A stretch of DNA of 64,000 bases, from assembly GCA_964439395.1 (NCBI GenBank), contig CAYTNV010000012.1, positions 31,410-95,409 on the forward strand. Direction: 5' to 3'. The notes beneath the pieces are model-generated. The model did not search any database and was not told where the DNA came from. It saw only the letters and a program-made list of their open reading frames with translations. Both the position numbers and the translations under genes were made by a program. This DNA comes from JAUUSJ01 sp964439395. GTDB lineage: Bacteria > Bacillota > Clostridia > Lachnospirales > Lachnospiraceae. Below are positions 44,483 through 53,620 of this stretch, in pieces. The first letter of the stretch is position 1. Every line of letters begins with the position of its first letter.

Positions 44483-44517
44483 ACCGTATCTAATAGTCTT
44501 CTAACCTTAGATACGGT
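44483..44517 (-). terminator. Hairpin after the DUF6440 gene
   Basis: ACCGTATCTAA (44483-44493) and TTAGATACGGT (44507-44517) are perfect 11-bp arms 24 bp below the stop codon. The T-tract is short on the minus strand (AATTTATT). Confidence 0.6.
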
Positions 44518-44540
44518 GATTTAGTCAAATATTTTTCCCT

Positions 44541-44723
44541 TTATTTACGCACTGGAGTAATAATAGGCTTTCCCTCTGCGTCAAGAAGTGGTGTCAAACC
44601 TCCTGAATATCCAGCATGATGATACATATAATTCACACCAGTCTTCGTATCAACCCAAATCTCTGTTACCTCTATCTTGCCCTGACTGTATTTCTTTACA
44701 AACCTCTTCTCTTTATTGTCCAT
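44541..44723 (-). CDS. DUF6440 family small protein
   Basis: This 60-residue protein starts at the ATG at 44723, which has TTGGAGG seven bases upstream; the longer reading to 44747 includes that site and is not used. The core KYSQGKIEVTEIWVDTKTG and the C-terminal GGLTPLLDAEGKP match DUF6440, a small family of unknown function common in Lachnospiraceae and other Clostridia. There is no membrane segment. It lies alone between the nitroreductase operon and a decayed signalling locus. Confidence 0.85.
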   Translation of the reverse strand: MDNKEKRFVKKYSQGKIEVTEIWVDTKTGVNYMYHHAGYSGGLTPLLDAEGKPIITPVRK

Positions 44724-44747
44724 TAGCCTTACCTCCAATAAATGCAT

Positions 44748-45077
44748 CCTAATTTTTAAATTATAGCATAATTAGGATAATATTTCTATTCTTATTTTAT
44801 CAAAAAGAAAAACAATTTTTATAGGTTTTGATACGAGTCTTATGCTATTGTTCATTCATTGAAATGATTAGTAGTGAAAATCTTATGGAAAATCATAAGT
44901 CTTATATGCTTTCGAGTATATTGTTGTGGTCAAGTTTTTTTGTGACGATTATGACTAAAAAAATTATTGAATTGTTTCTTGAACTTTATCGCATTTTCTA
45001 ATTTATTACTCAAAAAGGAACTATTATTCCAGTAAATACTTCATCTACTTTTACAACAGTCCCTCTCAATTATTATC
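44748..45077. other. Intergenic stretch
   Basis: AT-rich, with a weak inverted pair (AATCTTATG and CATAAGTCTT near 44880-44905). No gene, tRNA or terminator with a clear T-tract is seen. Confidence 0.4.
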
Positions 45078-45299
45078 TTATTCTTTTGGATTTTTATCTT
45101 TTGAATCATTGTTTTTCATTCGAACCCAATCAATTACTAAAGTCTCAAATACATACAGAACTGCCAATATGAAATCTCCTATAATCATTATATCAACAGG
45201 CGTATGCGTATAAAGCTGAGCCGCAATTATCATAAGCAGTGATATGATAAAAGTTTTTAAAGACTCCTTTAACCTCGTAAATTTAAAATATTTTTTCAT
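45078..45299 (-). CDS. Small membrane protein, duplicate A
   Basis: This 73-residue protein has a basic N-terminus (MKKYFKFTRLKESLK), two hydrophobic segments (about 15-32 and 37-58) and a charged tail (RMKNNDSKDKNPKE). It is closely alike to the 74-residue protein at 45419-45643 at both ends. I recognise no family. It lies in a tandem duplication behind a decayed AgrC-like kinase, so a link to peptide signalling is possible but not shown. GTGGAAGTATAGTC precedes the start. Confidence 0.6.
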   Translation of the reverse strand: MKKYFKFTRLKESLKTFIISLLMIIAAQLYTHTPVDIMIIGDFILAVLYVFETLVIDWVRMKNNDSKDKNPKE

Positions 45300-45418
45300 G
45301 ACTATACTTCCACCTTATCCAACAACATATCTTACTTTATTTAAACTTTGAATAGATACATGTATCTGATAATACAGTTTGATGCCCTTCCTGTAAAACA
45401 CCCCTTTTAATTATCACT

Positions 45419-45643
45419 TTATTCTTTTGACTTTTTATCTTTCGAATCATCGCTTTTCATTCGAACCCAATCAACTACTAAAGTTGCAAATACGTATATA
45501 ATCGCCAGAACAAGATATGTTATAATAATTTTACCAATAGACATATGCCCGTTATGAAGCCGATCCACAACAAATATTATCATCAGTATAATAAAACTTT
45601 TCCAACTTTCTCTAAATCTCGTAAATTTAAAATATTTTTTCAT
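45419..45643 (-). CDS. Small membrane protein, duplicate B
   Basis: This 74-residue paralogue of the protein at 45078-45299 has the same N-terminal KKYFKFTR and C-terminal VRMK-DDSKDK blocks with a more divergent middle. It has two hydrophobic segments. It lies 15 bp after the truncated kinase gene and on the same strand. Function is unknown. The divergence of the middle with conserved ends suggests the ends matter, for example for membrane placement (inference). Confidence 0.6.
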   Translation of the reverse strand: MKKYFKFTRFRESWKSFIILMIIFVVDRLHNGHMSIGKIIITYLVLAIIYVFATLVVDWVRMKSDDSKDKKSKE

Positions 45644-45658
45644 AACTACACTTTCACT

Positions 45659-46003
45659 TTATCCAACGACATATCTTACTTTATTTAAACTTTGAATAGA
45701 TACATGTTTTATCTGCAATTGTATCATCACAGTATTTTTATGATTTAGTAATGCATCAATCACAATATTACCGCTCTTTATACTATGGCTTGCCTTAAAA
45801 TAATCGGAATTGTTCAATAAATTACCCACATATTTTTTGGCATAATTTAAATTTTCTTGTTCTAAACACTCATAAATACAAATTAAATGATTTTTCATAT
45901 CATGTTTTAGATTTCTTGTATTCAAATCTATTTCTTTTTTCTCACTACTAAAAATTATAAAAAATATAAGTTCTAATATAATATAAATCAATATTTCAAT
46001 CAT
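45659..46003 (-). pseudogene. AgrC-like (GHKL) sensor kinase, truncated
   Basis: This is a 114-residue remnant starting at the ATG at 46003. It has one membrane segment, then the dimerisation helix with the phosphorylation motif LKHDMKNHL and SGNIVIDALLNHK, as in AgrC-type kinases. The sequence then breaks off in an unrelated-looking tail (SLNKVRYVVG) where the ATPase domain should begin. The usual five to six N-terminal membrane segments are also missing. It cannot act as a kinase. It overlaps the end of the response regulator gene. Confidence 0.8.
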
Positions 46004-46721
46004 CAAAAAATTCTCTCCCTAACAATTCATGATATTTTTCTCTAACCTTTTTTTGTCTATCTTCACTTATCTGTAATTCTCTCCCATCATATAGCGTTAT
46101 ATTAGAAAAACTAATCCTTTTTATATACCTATAATTTACCAAAAAAGATTGATGTATCCTAAAAAAAGGAATTTCTCCTCTCTCTAATTGCTTTTCAACT
46201 ATACTCAATTTTTCATAAAATTTATCTTGTCCTCCTTTATAATGAATAGTAATAAATCTGCCAGAACTTTCAAAATAAATAATGTCTTTTAATAATACTT
46301 TATGAGATACTTTATTAAATCGATATTCAAAACACGTCTCATTCCGTATAATCCTCTTATACGCTTTATTAAAATAATTTCTAAATATTTCTTCATCAAT
46401 CGGTTTTTTTATAAACCGAAACGGCTCCACCTCAAATAATTCAATAAAGTAATTTTCATAGCTGGAAATATAAATTAAAATAATGTTTAAATCTCTCTCC
46501 CTAATCTTCTTTGCAAGCTCTATACCGTTTAACCGTACCATCTTAATATCAAGATATCATAATTCATATATCTTCCCAGCAGATATATCATTCCACAATT
46601 CACTTCCGTCCAAATATACTTCTACTTCCACATCTAAACCTTGATTTTTTGCAATTTCTAAAAGCATATTCTCAATTCTAAAAGTAATTATTAAATCATC
46701 ATCACAAATCGCTATTCTCAC
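45996..46721 (-). pseudogene. AgrA/LytTR-type response regulator broken by an in-frame TGA
   Basis: From a GTG at 46721 (AAGGAACAG upstream) the frame encodes a receiver domain (RIAICDDD) and reads 54 codons to a TGA at 46559-46557. Directly beyond, in the same frame, it continues with YLDIKM (phosphoacceptor Asp, codon 58), the lysine in FIKKPID and a complete LytTR DNA-binding domain (VSHKVLLKDIIYFES, FFRIHQSFLVNYRYI). One nonsense codon thus breaks an otherwise intact 241-codon gene. An internal ATG at 46541 could give a 181-residue protein without the acidic pocket, but it lacks a good ribosome binding site. Confidence 0.85.
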
Positions 46722-46979
46722 CAATTTCTGTTCCTTCTTCCTGCTATCTATTCAAGCTATTTTCGTAACCTTATTTGCCTTCTCATTTCACCTATCTAAA
46801 ATTTATGCAACTATATTTTATATAATATCACATTAATGTTTTATAATCAACGATACCTTAGCAAAGCATAATTCAAAATTGTTATATTATAAACTGCCAC
46901 AAATTCAGAGAATAAATGATGTCCAAAATCTTTTTACATTTCTATAACAAGATATTCCTTAATATTTTGCCAGTACACA

Positions 46980-47175
46980 GCCATCCGTGAGAAGAGAGTT
47001 CTTTCCCTAGCCAACAATGGAGGAGTGGAGCTGTTTTTCGCTACGGATGCTATGGGGTTCTGAGCGTGTTTGAACATAGTGAGTTTGTGATGAACCTCAT
47101 AAATAGGCGGAGTGGCGAAAAATGGCGGGAACGCAACGTGTTGGAAAGGAAAAGAACTCTCTTCTGACGGATAGC
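46980..47175. repeat. Large imperfect inverted repeat element
   Basis: 25-bp arms (46980-47004 and 47151-47175, 23 matches) with further inner pairing (TTTTTCGCT and GGCGAAAAA) enclose a GC-richer segment. One arm is shared with 42702-42717. A long reading frame across it is repeat-derived. Confidence 0.7.
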
Positions 47176-47216
47176 GTTTCCTTCCAAAAAAATATTCCAC
47201 TTTTTCTATTTCATAA

Positions 47217-47350
47217 AGTATACTCACAGAGCATACCACATCCTATGCCCTGCGGGCGAAAAAACAGCTTTGCTGTTTCATAAAGTATACTCACAGAGCA
47301 TACCACATCTTATGCCCTGCGGGCGAAGAAACAGCTTTGCTGTTTCATAA
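47217..47350. repeat. Palindromic repeat element, copies 3 and 4 in tandem
   Basis: Two 67-bp units differ at only about three positions. Each has ACTCACAGAGCATACCACAT, stem-loop GCCCTGCGGGC and stem-loop AACAGCTTTGCTGTT, and ends TTTCATAA. Confidence 0.8.
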
Positions 47351-47411
47351 AGTATATATTTAGAATATATCCTCAATCTTTCCCCTAACTATTTCTCTCC
47401 TAAAATGCAAA

Positions 47412-47433
47412 AGCGGCAGGACATCCCCACCGC
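47412..47433 (-). terminator. Probable terminator of lysA
   Basis: On the minus strand GGCGG and CCGC pair around a 10-12-base loop, followed by TTTTGCATTTT, 28 bp below the lysA stop. Confidence 0.5.
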
Positions 47434-47461
47434 CTCAAAACCAATATTAAATTTATCAACT

Positions 47462-48712
47462 CTAGAAATTAAATCCTTCCAATGTAGCAAAATAATCCGC
47501 TGGAGTCTCCGCACGGCGAATCATCTCTACGCTTCCATCTTCTTTTAGTAAAAGCTCTGCAGAGCGAAGTCGTCCATTATAGTTATATCCCATAGAAAAT
47601 CCGTGAGCACCTGCGTCATGAATGACTAATAAATCTCCCTTATCAATCTTTGGAAGCTTTCTATCTACCGCAAATTTATCATTATTCTCGCAGAGAGAGC
47701 CAACGATATCGTATACATGATCACAAGGAGCGTCTTCCTTGCCCATAACTGTAATATGGTGATATGCACCGTACATAGCTGGACGCATTAAGTTTGCAGC
47801 GCAGGCATCCACTCCGATATACTCTTTATAAGTATGTTTCTCATGAACTGCTTTTGTCACAAGATGACCATTTGGAGCAAGCATATAACGTCCAAGCTCC
47901 GTAAAAATCTTCACATCTCCCATTCCAGCTGGAACTAATACTTCCTCGTAAGCTTTTCTTACACCTTCGCCGATTGCCATAATATCATTTGGCTCTTTAT
48001 CTGGTGTATAAGGGATTCCGACACCTCCAGAAAGATTGATAAATCCGATATGAACTCCTGTCTCTTCCTTTAACTCAACTGCAACTTCAAATAAAATTTT
48101 AGCAAGCGTTGGATAATAGTCATTTGTCACTGTATTGCTTGCGAGGAATGCATGAATACCAAACTCCTCCACTCCAAGCTCTTTTAATCTTATATAAGCT
48201 TCTTTAATCTGCTCTCTTGTCATGCCGTATTTGGCATCCCCAGGATTATCCATAATTGTATTTGCAATTGCAAATTTTCCGCCTGGATTGAAACGACAAC
48301 AAATTCTCTTAGGAATTCCAGCTGTCTCTTTTAAGAAATCAATATGTGTAATATCATCTAAATTGATAATTGCGTTTAACTCTCTCGCTTTTACAAATTC
48401 TTCTGCCGGTGTCTCATTGGATGAGAACATAATCTCATCTCCACGAATTCCACAGCGCTCGGACATTAAAAGCTCTGTCAAAGAAGAACAGTCTGTTCCA
48501 CATCCCTCTTCTCTTAAAATTTTCAAAATAGTCGGATTTGGCGTTGCCTTTACAGCGAAATATTCTTTGAATCCTGGATTCCAAGAAAACGCCTTATTCA
48601 AAGCTCTCGCTGTCTCTCTAATTCCCTTTTCGTCATATAAATGAAATGGAGTAGGGTATTTTGCCGCAATCTCCTCTAATTGTTCTTTTGTCACAAATGG
48701 TTTCTTTAACAT
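47462..48712 (-). CDS. lysA: Diaminopimelate decarboxylase
   Basis: This 416-residue PLP enzyme of fold type III removes CO2 from meso-diaminopimelate to make lysine. The PLP lysine is in YFAVKATPNP near residue 53. Other family blocks are the phosphate-binding NLSGGVGIPYTP, the FTELGRYML region and the CENNDKF motif (the catalytic Cys of the partner subunit), and DAGAHGFSMGYNYNGRLRSAELLL near the C-terminus. Related ornithine/arginine and carboxynorspermidine decarboxylases are less likely given CENNDKF and the overall length. It appears to be a single-gene unit; RBS GAAAGGAAAGAG. Confidence 0.9.
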   Translation of the reverse strand: MLKKPFVTKEQLEEIAAKYPTPFHLYDEKGIRETARALNKAFSWNPGFKEYFAVKATPNPTILKILREEGCGTDCSSLTELLMSERCGIRGDEIMFSSNETPAEEFVKARELNAIINLDDITHIDFLKETAGIPKRICCRFNPGGKFAIANTIMDNPGDAKYGMTREQIKEAYIRLKELGVEEFGIHAFLASNTVTNDYYPTLAKILFEVAVELKEETGVHIGFINLSGGVGIPYTPDKEPNDIMAIGEGVRKAYEEVLVPAGMGDVKIFTELGRYMLAPNGHLVTKAVHEKHTYKEYIGVDACAANLMRPAMYGAYHHITVMGKEDAPCDHVYDIVGSLCENNDKFAVDRKLPKIDKGDLLVIHDAGAHGFSMGYNYNGRLRSAELLLKEDGSVEMIRRAETPADYFATLEGFNF

Positions 48713-48960
48713 TTTTCTCTTTCCTTTCTTTCCTCTCTCTTCTTAGCTAACTTTCTTTTATGATAAGTGAAATATATCTCTGTCTCAAAGCTCTATTTTT
48801 GTATCTTCCTACTTTCCATTTTTCCTTAAAAGTATAATCTCTATCTACACAAAAATCAATAGAGTAAAATGACCTCAAAAATGAGATTATCTATCATATA
48901 CTATTGGAGCTTCGTTCCCTTATGTCTTAGTCTTCATTTTATTCCTACTAATATCTTCAC

Positions 48961-50952
48961 TTATAATAGTTGAAGAGAACTATATTTTTTAATAAAATCT
49001 ATATGAAAGCTTTTTGTACCATATTTTTCAAAAAGCACTATTGCTTTTTTATCATCTAAATACGTTATCGTTCCTACGCCATATTTTGGATGCTTTACTC
49101 TCGCTCCAACAATAAATGCCTTGGCATCGAATGACATCTCTGGCAAAAATAAAGATGGAGCTGCATCTTTATGAAATAGTTCTTTTACTGTAAACACATG
49201 TAAATATTTCTTAGCTCTTGTGAGTGCTACATAAAAAAGTCTTCTCTCTTCCTCAATTTCGGCATCTTTTACTGCTTTTTTATGAGGAATCACCCCCTCA
49301 TTGACCTCTGGCACAAAGACAACCTCGTACTCTAATCCCTTAGCACTATGCATTGTCGTAAGTACTACTCGATTCTTCTCCTGCTGCTCTTCCTGCTTTT
49401 GTCGCTTTAACTCTTCATCATAAGCCTCAACATGAGTAAAGAAATCTGGAATTGTTTCAAATTCCTTGGCAGTTTCTTGAATTTCCTGCAATATATCAAA
49501 TAATTCATCGACATTAATTCGCCGAAACTGTGCATACTCTCTAAGATACGTATCATATCCAACTACATTTCGGATATAAGTAATCGCCGCATACGGAGAC
49601 ATATCCTTTATCATCTCTAAATCTTTGATAAAATCTAAAATTCTTTGCACCATCCACGGCTTATCTGTCATTTTATATGCTATATCTCGAAGATCAATCG
49701 TTGGATTTTTTAACATATCCCGCTTCACATAGCGGTTTGGTCGATTTATAATCGCTAAAATCTTAGCTCTCTCCCGATTACCACGTGCCACCTCCATATA
49801 AGTAAGCATATTTCTTGCTATCCAGTGGTCATAAATATTCGGAATTCCATCTTTTACCTGAAACGGAAGATTATACTCCATCAAAGCTCGAATTAAAGTT
49901 CCTGGCTGAATATTTGTCCTAAAAATTACAGCCATCTCCTGATAAGGAATTCCCTGCTTAGCATAAGCTCTAATTAACTCGATAATCTTTAGATTTTCCT
50001 CCCGCTGCGTCTGAAAGCTTTGGATATCAACTGGCCAAAAGTTTGGAGTCTTAGCCTTAATTTCCTTTTGGAAACGTTTCGTATTATTCTCAATTAATCT
50101 CTTTGCACATTCCACAATATCCGCACTAGAACGGTAGTTTATATCTAGAATAACCTTCTTACATCCTTTATATTCCGACTCAAAACTAAGCATAATCTCT
50201 GGCTTTGCTCCCCGAAATTGATAAATAGACTGATCGTCATCTCCCACGATAAAAAGATTATTTTTCGGTTTTGCAAGCATTTGAATAATTGCAAACTGAA
50301 TTTTATTAATATCTTGAAACTCATCCACCAAAATATACTGAAATTTATCCTGCCATATTTTCAAAATATCAGGTCTTTGGTCAAATAGCTCATAACAAAA
50401 GACAAGCATATCATCAAAATCTAGCAACCGCTCTCTTCGTAATCTGTCATCATAGGCACGATAAATATTACAAAATATATCATCTGCACAGGAGGTGCTA
50501 TGATAATATTCGAGATTCATCATCTCGCCCTTTACAAGACTGATTTCTCCAATCACACTAGAAATAAAATCATTTTCCTCCTCAATTTCCAATTCCATAC
50601 AGTGAATAATTTCTATAAGAAGTTGTCGCTTTTTCTCCTCTCTCAAAATATTATCACCGTTTAATCCGTAGGCATACCGCAGTATTGAAAAAAAGATGGA
50701 ATGGAAAGTTCCAAAGCTCACAGGGAGACTTTGTCCCATTAATCGGCTAAAGCGTTCTTTCATTTCTTTAGCCGCCGCCTTCGTAAAGGTGACGACTAAA
50801 ATATTAGAAGGCTTCACACCTGCATATTCAATTAGCCATTTCGTTCGATAAGTAATAACAAGCGTTTTTCCTGATCCTGGACCAGCAAGCACTATCATTG
50901 GACCATCCTTATGAGTAATCGCACGCTTTTGTTCTTCATTAAAAGAAGCCAT
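48961..50952 (-). CDS. UvrD/PcrA-type superfamily 1 DNA helicase
   Basis: This 663-residue helicase has motif I GPGSGKT near residues 25-31, motif Ia VVTFTKAAAKEMKER, motif II YILVDEFQD, motif III GDDDQSIYQFRGA, motif IV LDINYRSS, motif V TMHSAKGLEYEVVFVP and motif VI RRLFYVALTRAK. The C-terminus has a Tudor-like segment GARVKHPKYGVGTITY, as in PcrA. It is shorter than PcrA/UvrD (about 720-750), a size class common in Clostridia. The gene begins directly after the gltX stop, implying one transcript. Repair or replication-conflict roles are expected. Confidence 0.93.
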   Translation of the reverse strand: MASFNEEQKRAITHKDGPMIVLAGPGSGKTLVITYRTKWLIEYAGVKPSNILVVTFTKAAAKEMKERFSRLMGQSLPVSFGTFHSIFFSILRYAYGLNGDNILREEKKRQLLIEIIHCMELEIEEENDFISSVIGEISLVKGEMMNLEYYHSTSCADDIFCNIYRAYDDRLRRERLLDFDDMLVFCYELFDQRPDILKIWQDKFQYILVDEFQDINKIQFAIIQMLAKPKNNLFIVGDDDQSIYQFRGAKPEIMLSFESEYKGCKKVILDINYRSSADIVECAKRLIENNTKRFQKEIKAKTPNFWPVDIQSFQTQREENLKIIELIRAYAKQGIPYQEMAVIFRTNIQPGTLIRALMEYNLPFQVKDGIPNIYDHWIARNMLTYMEVARGNRERAKILAIINRPNRYVKRDMLKNPTIDLRDIAYKMTDKPWMVQRILDFIKDLEMIKDMSPYAAITYIRNVVGYDTYLREYAQFRRINVDELFDILQEIQETAKEFETIPDFFTHVEAYDEELKRQKQEEQQEKNRVVLTTMHSAKGLEYEVVFVPEVNEGVIPHKKAVKDAEIEEERRLFYVALTRAKKYLHVFTVKELFHKDAAPSLFLPEMSFDAKAFIVGARVKHPKYGVGTITYLDDKKAIVLFEKYGTKSFHIDFIKKYSSLQLL

Positions 50953-52410
50953 CTACTGTACTTCCTCTAATTTTTTCATACCAATCTGGATTCTTCTAAG
51001 AGCCTCTTCTTTTCCAATAATTTCCATGATTTCAAATGCTCCGCCTGGTGTCATCTGTTTTCCAGAGACTGCAGTACGAACTGGCCACATAGCTTGACCA
51101 TTTTTGATTCCTTTTTCCTTTACATAAGCCATTGTCACTTCATATAAATGATTACGGTCATAATTATCCTCAGCCTCATAAATTGGATATAACTCTTTTA
51201 ATACTACAAGAGAATTTTCCTCATTTGTCTTCATCTTCTTATGCTTATACATTGTCACATCATAATCTGGTAACTCCTCAAAGAAGTCAATATGACCAGC
51301 AATATCTGTAAAACGCTCAATTCTTGTCTTTACAAGGTCACAGACTTTTTCTAAATCAATATCCTTTGTGATTACTTCTTTCACATATGGAATAGCCATC
51401 TCGTAAAATGCCTCGTTATCCATTTTCTTAATGTACTCACCATTCATCCAGCTAAGTTTTACCATATCAAATACAGCCGGTGACTTAGACATATGATGAT
51501 AATCAAATTCTTTTATTAACTCCTCTAAAGAAAAAATCTCCTCATTATTTTCTGGACTCCATCCAAGCAAAGCGACAAAATTAATAATTGCCTCTGTCAA
51601 GAAACCTTGCTCTTGTAAATCCTCAAAAGAAGAATGCCCTGAACGCTTACTTAATTTTTTATGCTCCTCATTTGTAATAAGTGGACAGTGAACATACGTT
51701 GGAATCTCCCATCCAAATGCCTCGTATAAGCGATTATATTTTGGTGTGGAAGATAAATATTCATTTCCTCTTACAACATGAGTGATTCCCATTAAATGGT
51801 CGTCTACTACATTGGCAAAATTATAGGTTGGATATCCGTCAGATTTAATTAAAATCATATCATCAAGCTCACTATTATCAACCTCAATTTTTCCGTAAAT
51901 ATCATCCATAAAATAAGTCTTTCCTTCTGTCGGATTATTCTGACGAATAACATAAGGAATTCCAGAAGCTAATTTCTCTTCTACTTCTTCTTTTGATAAA
52001 TGGAGGCAATGCTTATCATACTGTACAATCTCCTTGCCTGAAATCTCTGTCTTTAAGCTCTCAAGTCTCTCCTCATCGCAAAAACAATAATATGCCTCAC
52101 CTTTCTCAATTAACTTTTTCGCATATTCCAAATAAACGCCTGATGCCTGTCTCTCACTCTGTACATAAGGACCCACTTCACCACCAATATCTGGTCCCTC
52201 ATCGTGAATCAAACCTGTTTTCTTTAATGTGCGATAAATAATATCAACTGCACCTTCCACTAAACGAACTTGGTCTGTATCCTCTATTCTTAAAATAAAA
52301 TCTCCACCCTCATGCTTTGCAATCAAGTACGCATAGAGAGCTGTTCTCAAATTTCCAACATGCATTCTTCCTGTTGGGCTTGGGGCAAATCTTGTTCTTA
52401 CTCTACTCAT
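50953..52410 (-). CDS. gltX: Glutamyl-tRNA synthetase
   Basis: This 485-residue class I synthetase charges tRNA-Glu (and probably tRNA-Gln, since many Clostridia use the amidotransferase route). The start is VRTRFAPSPTGRMHVGN, with the HIGH motif as HVGN, and the KMSKS motif is KLSKR near residue 243. The tRNA and anticodon-binding domains follow. Length is normal. GGAAAGTGGAAATAG precedes the ATG. It is followed at once by the helicase gene. No T-box is recognised in its 346-bp upstream region. Confidence 0.97.
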   Translation of the reverse strand: MSRVRTRFAPSPTGRMHVGNLRTALYAYLIAKHEGGDFILRIEDTDQVRLVEGAVDIIYRTLKKTGLIHDEGPDIGGEVGPYVQSERQASGVYLEYAKKLIEKGEAYYCFCDEERLESLKTEISGKEIVQYDKHCLHLSKEEVEEKLASGIPYVIRQNNPTEGKTYFMDDIYGKIEVDNSELDDMILIKSDGYPTYNFANVVDDHLMGITHVVRGNEYLSSTPKYNRLYEAFGWEIPTYVHCPLITNEEHKKLSKRSGHSSFEDLQEQGFLTEAIINFVALLGWSPENNEEIFSLEELIKEFDYHHMSKSPAVFDMVKLSWMNGEYIKKMDNEAFYEMAIPYVKEVITKDIDLEKVCDLVKTRIERFTDIAGHIDFFEELPDYDVTMYKHKKMKTNEENSLVVLKELYPIYEAEDNYDRNHLYEVTMAYVKEKGIKNGQAMWPVRTAVSGKQMTPGGAFEIMEIIGKEEALRRIQIGMKKLEEVQ

Positions 52411-52692
52411 CTATTTCCACTTTCCTTTCACTTAATCTTGTAGTCTTCCTAGAATCTCTAGTATTTTCTATAAAAATATACAAAACTCCATACTAGACTT
52501 TCACAGATTACTTTATCCCAAGCCAGTCTTTTCGTCAAGTATTTCTGTCAAAAAACCTTATATCAATCGAGTAGGCTGACTCCCACTCGATTAGCAATTT
52601 CGCACAGCTTGTGATATAATCACTCGCTGTACTTGACCGTCAAATGTCTGTTCGTGCAAGCACGACAGCCGCATGACAGTCTTATTACACAA
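52411..52692. other. Intergenic stretch between fba and gltX
   Basis: The stretch holds a perfect hairpin AATCGAGT-N12-ACTCGATT (52565-52592) and several shorter inverted words (TCGTGCAAGCACGA near 52653) in a locally GC-richer segment, similar in texture to 32600-32803. No reading frame with a ribosome binding site is seen. The gltX promoter is probably here. Confidence 0.4.
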
Positions 52693-52724
52693 AAAGAAGC
52701 TAGAACCAAAGTTCTAGCTTCTTT
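52693..52724 (-). terminator. Intrinsic terminator of fba
   Basis: Perfect 14-bp arms AAAGAAGCTAGAAC/GTTCTAGCTTCTTT around a 4-base loop; the minus strand then reads TTTGTGT. Confidence 0.9.
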
Positions 52725-52756
52725 ACTATAAACATCTTTGTTTGATTTTGTCTCTA

Positions 52757-53620
52757 TTAAGCTTTGTTGATAGATCCAAATACTTCCATTCTCTCTTTTA
52801 CTTTAGCTTTGATAGCTTCTGTACCAGGAGCTAATAATTTACGAGGGTCAAATCCTTTACCCTGTAAGTCTTTTCCTGCCTCGATATATTTACGAGTAGC
52901 TTCTGCGAATACAAGCTGGCAGTCTGTGTTAACGTTAATCTTAGCTACACCAAGAGAGATAGCTTTCTGAATCATCTCATCAGGGATACCTGTACCACCG
53001 TGTAATACTAATGGCATATCTCCTGTCTTCTGCTGAATTGCATCCAATGTCTCGAAGCTTAATCCAGCCCAGTTTTCTGGGTATTTTCCATGGATATTAC
53101 CGATACCAGCTGCTAACATTGTTACACCTAAGTCAGCGATTCTCTTACACTCTTCTGGATCTGCACATTCACCTGTTCCAACAACGCCGTCTTCTTCTCC
53201 ACCGATAGCTCCAACTTCTGCCTCAATAGACATTCCTTTTTCATTACAGATAGCAACTAACTCTTTTGTCTTCTCTACGTTTTCTTCGATATCAAAATGA
53301 GATCCATCAAACATAATGGAGGAGAATCCAGCTTCGATACAAGCCTTAGCTCCTTCGTAGCTACCATGGTCTAAGTGAAGTGCTACAGGAACTGTAATAT
53401 TAAGCTCTTCTAACATACCATTAACCATACCAACGATTGTCTTATATCCTGTCATATACTTTCCAGCACCTTCAGATACACCAAGGATAACTGGTGAGTT
53501 ATTCTCCTGAGCTGTTAAAAGGATAGCCTTTGTCCACTCTAAGTTATTAATATTGAACTGACCTACTGCATAATGTCCTGCTTTTGCTTTTGTGAGCATT
53601 TCTTTTGCTGATACTAACAT
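52757..53620 (-). CDS. fba: Class II fructose-1,6-bisphosphate aldolase
   Basis: This 287-residue zinc aldolase splits fructose-1,6-bisphosphate into two triose phosphates in glycolysis. The zinc ligands appear in LHLDHGSYEG (near residue 83) and IGNIHGKYP, with the phosphate-binding VLHGGTGIPDEMI near 210. Close family members act on tagatose bisphosphate (GatY/KbaY); length and context favour glycolytic Fba, but sequence motifs alone do not exclude the others. Codon use is biased like nifJ, consistent with high expression. ACGGAGGACATTTATT precedes the start. Confidence 0.93.
   Translation of the reverse strand: MLVSAKEMLTKAKAGHYAVGQFNINNLEWTKAILLTAQENNSPVILGVSEGAGKYMTGYKTIVGMVNGMLEELNITVPVALHLDHGSYEGAKACIEAGFSSIMFDGSHFDIEENVEKTKELVAICNEKGMSIEAEVGAIGGEEDGVVGTGECADPEECKRIADLGVTMLAAGIGNIHGKYPENWAGLSFETLDAIQQKTGDMPLVLHGGTGIPDEMIQKAISLGVAKINVNTDCQLVFAEATRKYIEAGKDLQGKGFDPRKLLAPGTEAIKAKVKERMEVFGSINKA

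Larger units (their letters stand above)
45078..45707. repeat. Tandem duplication of about 290 bp
   Basis: Segment A (about 45078-45363) and segment B (about 45419-45707) each hold a small membrane protein gene and an upstream block that is nearly identical (about 45310-45363 and 45653-45707), including the last codons of the AgrC-like kinase fragment. Confidence 0.7.

Noticed and set aside
46541..46721. The response regulator TGA as a selenocysteine codon
   Set aside because: The position is normally a hydrophobic residue before the phosphoacceptor aspartate, there is no reason for selenocysteine there, and the partner kinase is also broken.
46934..47239. A 101-codon minus-strand frame across the large inverted repeat
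   Set aside because: It follows the repeat element and its palindromes, has no ribosome binding site, and its composition is not protein-like. It is treated as non-coding repeat.
47217..47350. Two tandem 67-bp units as a possible short CRISPR array
   Set aside because: The units are directly adjacent without unique spacers, are composed of two hairpins, and occur singly elsewhere; no cas genes are present.
52411..52692. T-box riboswitch upstream of gltX
   Set aside because: No conserved T-box bulge sequence or terminator/antiterminator pair is found; only unrelated hairpins are present.
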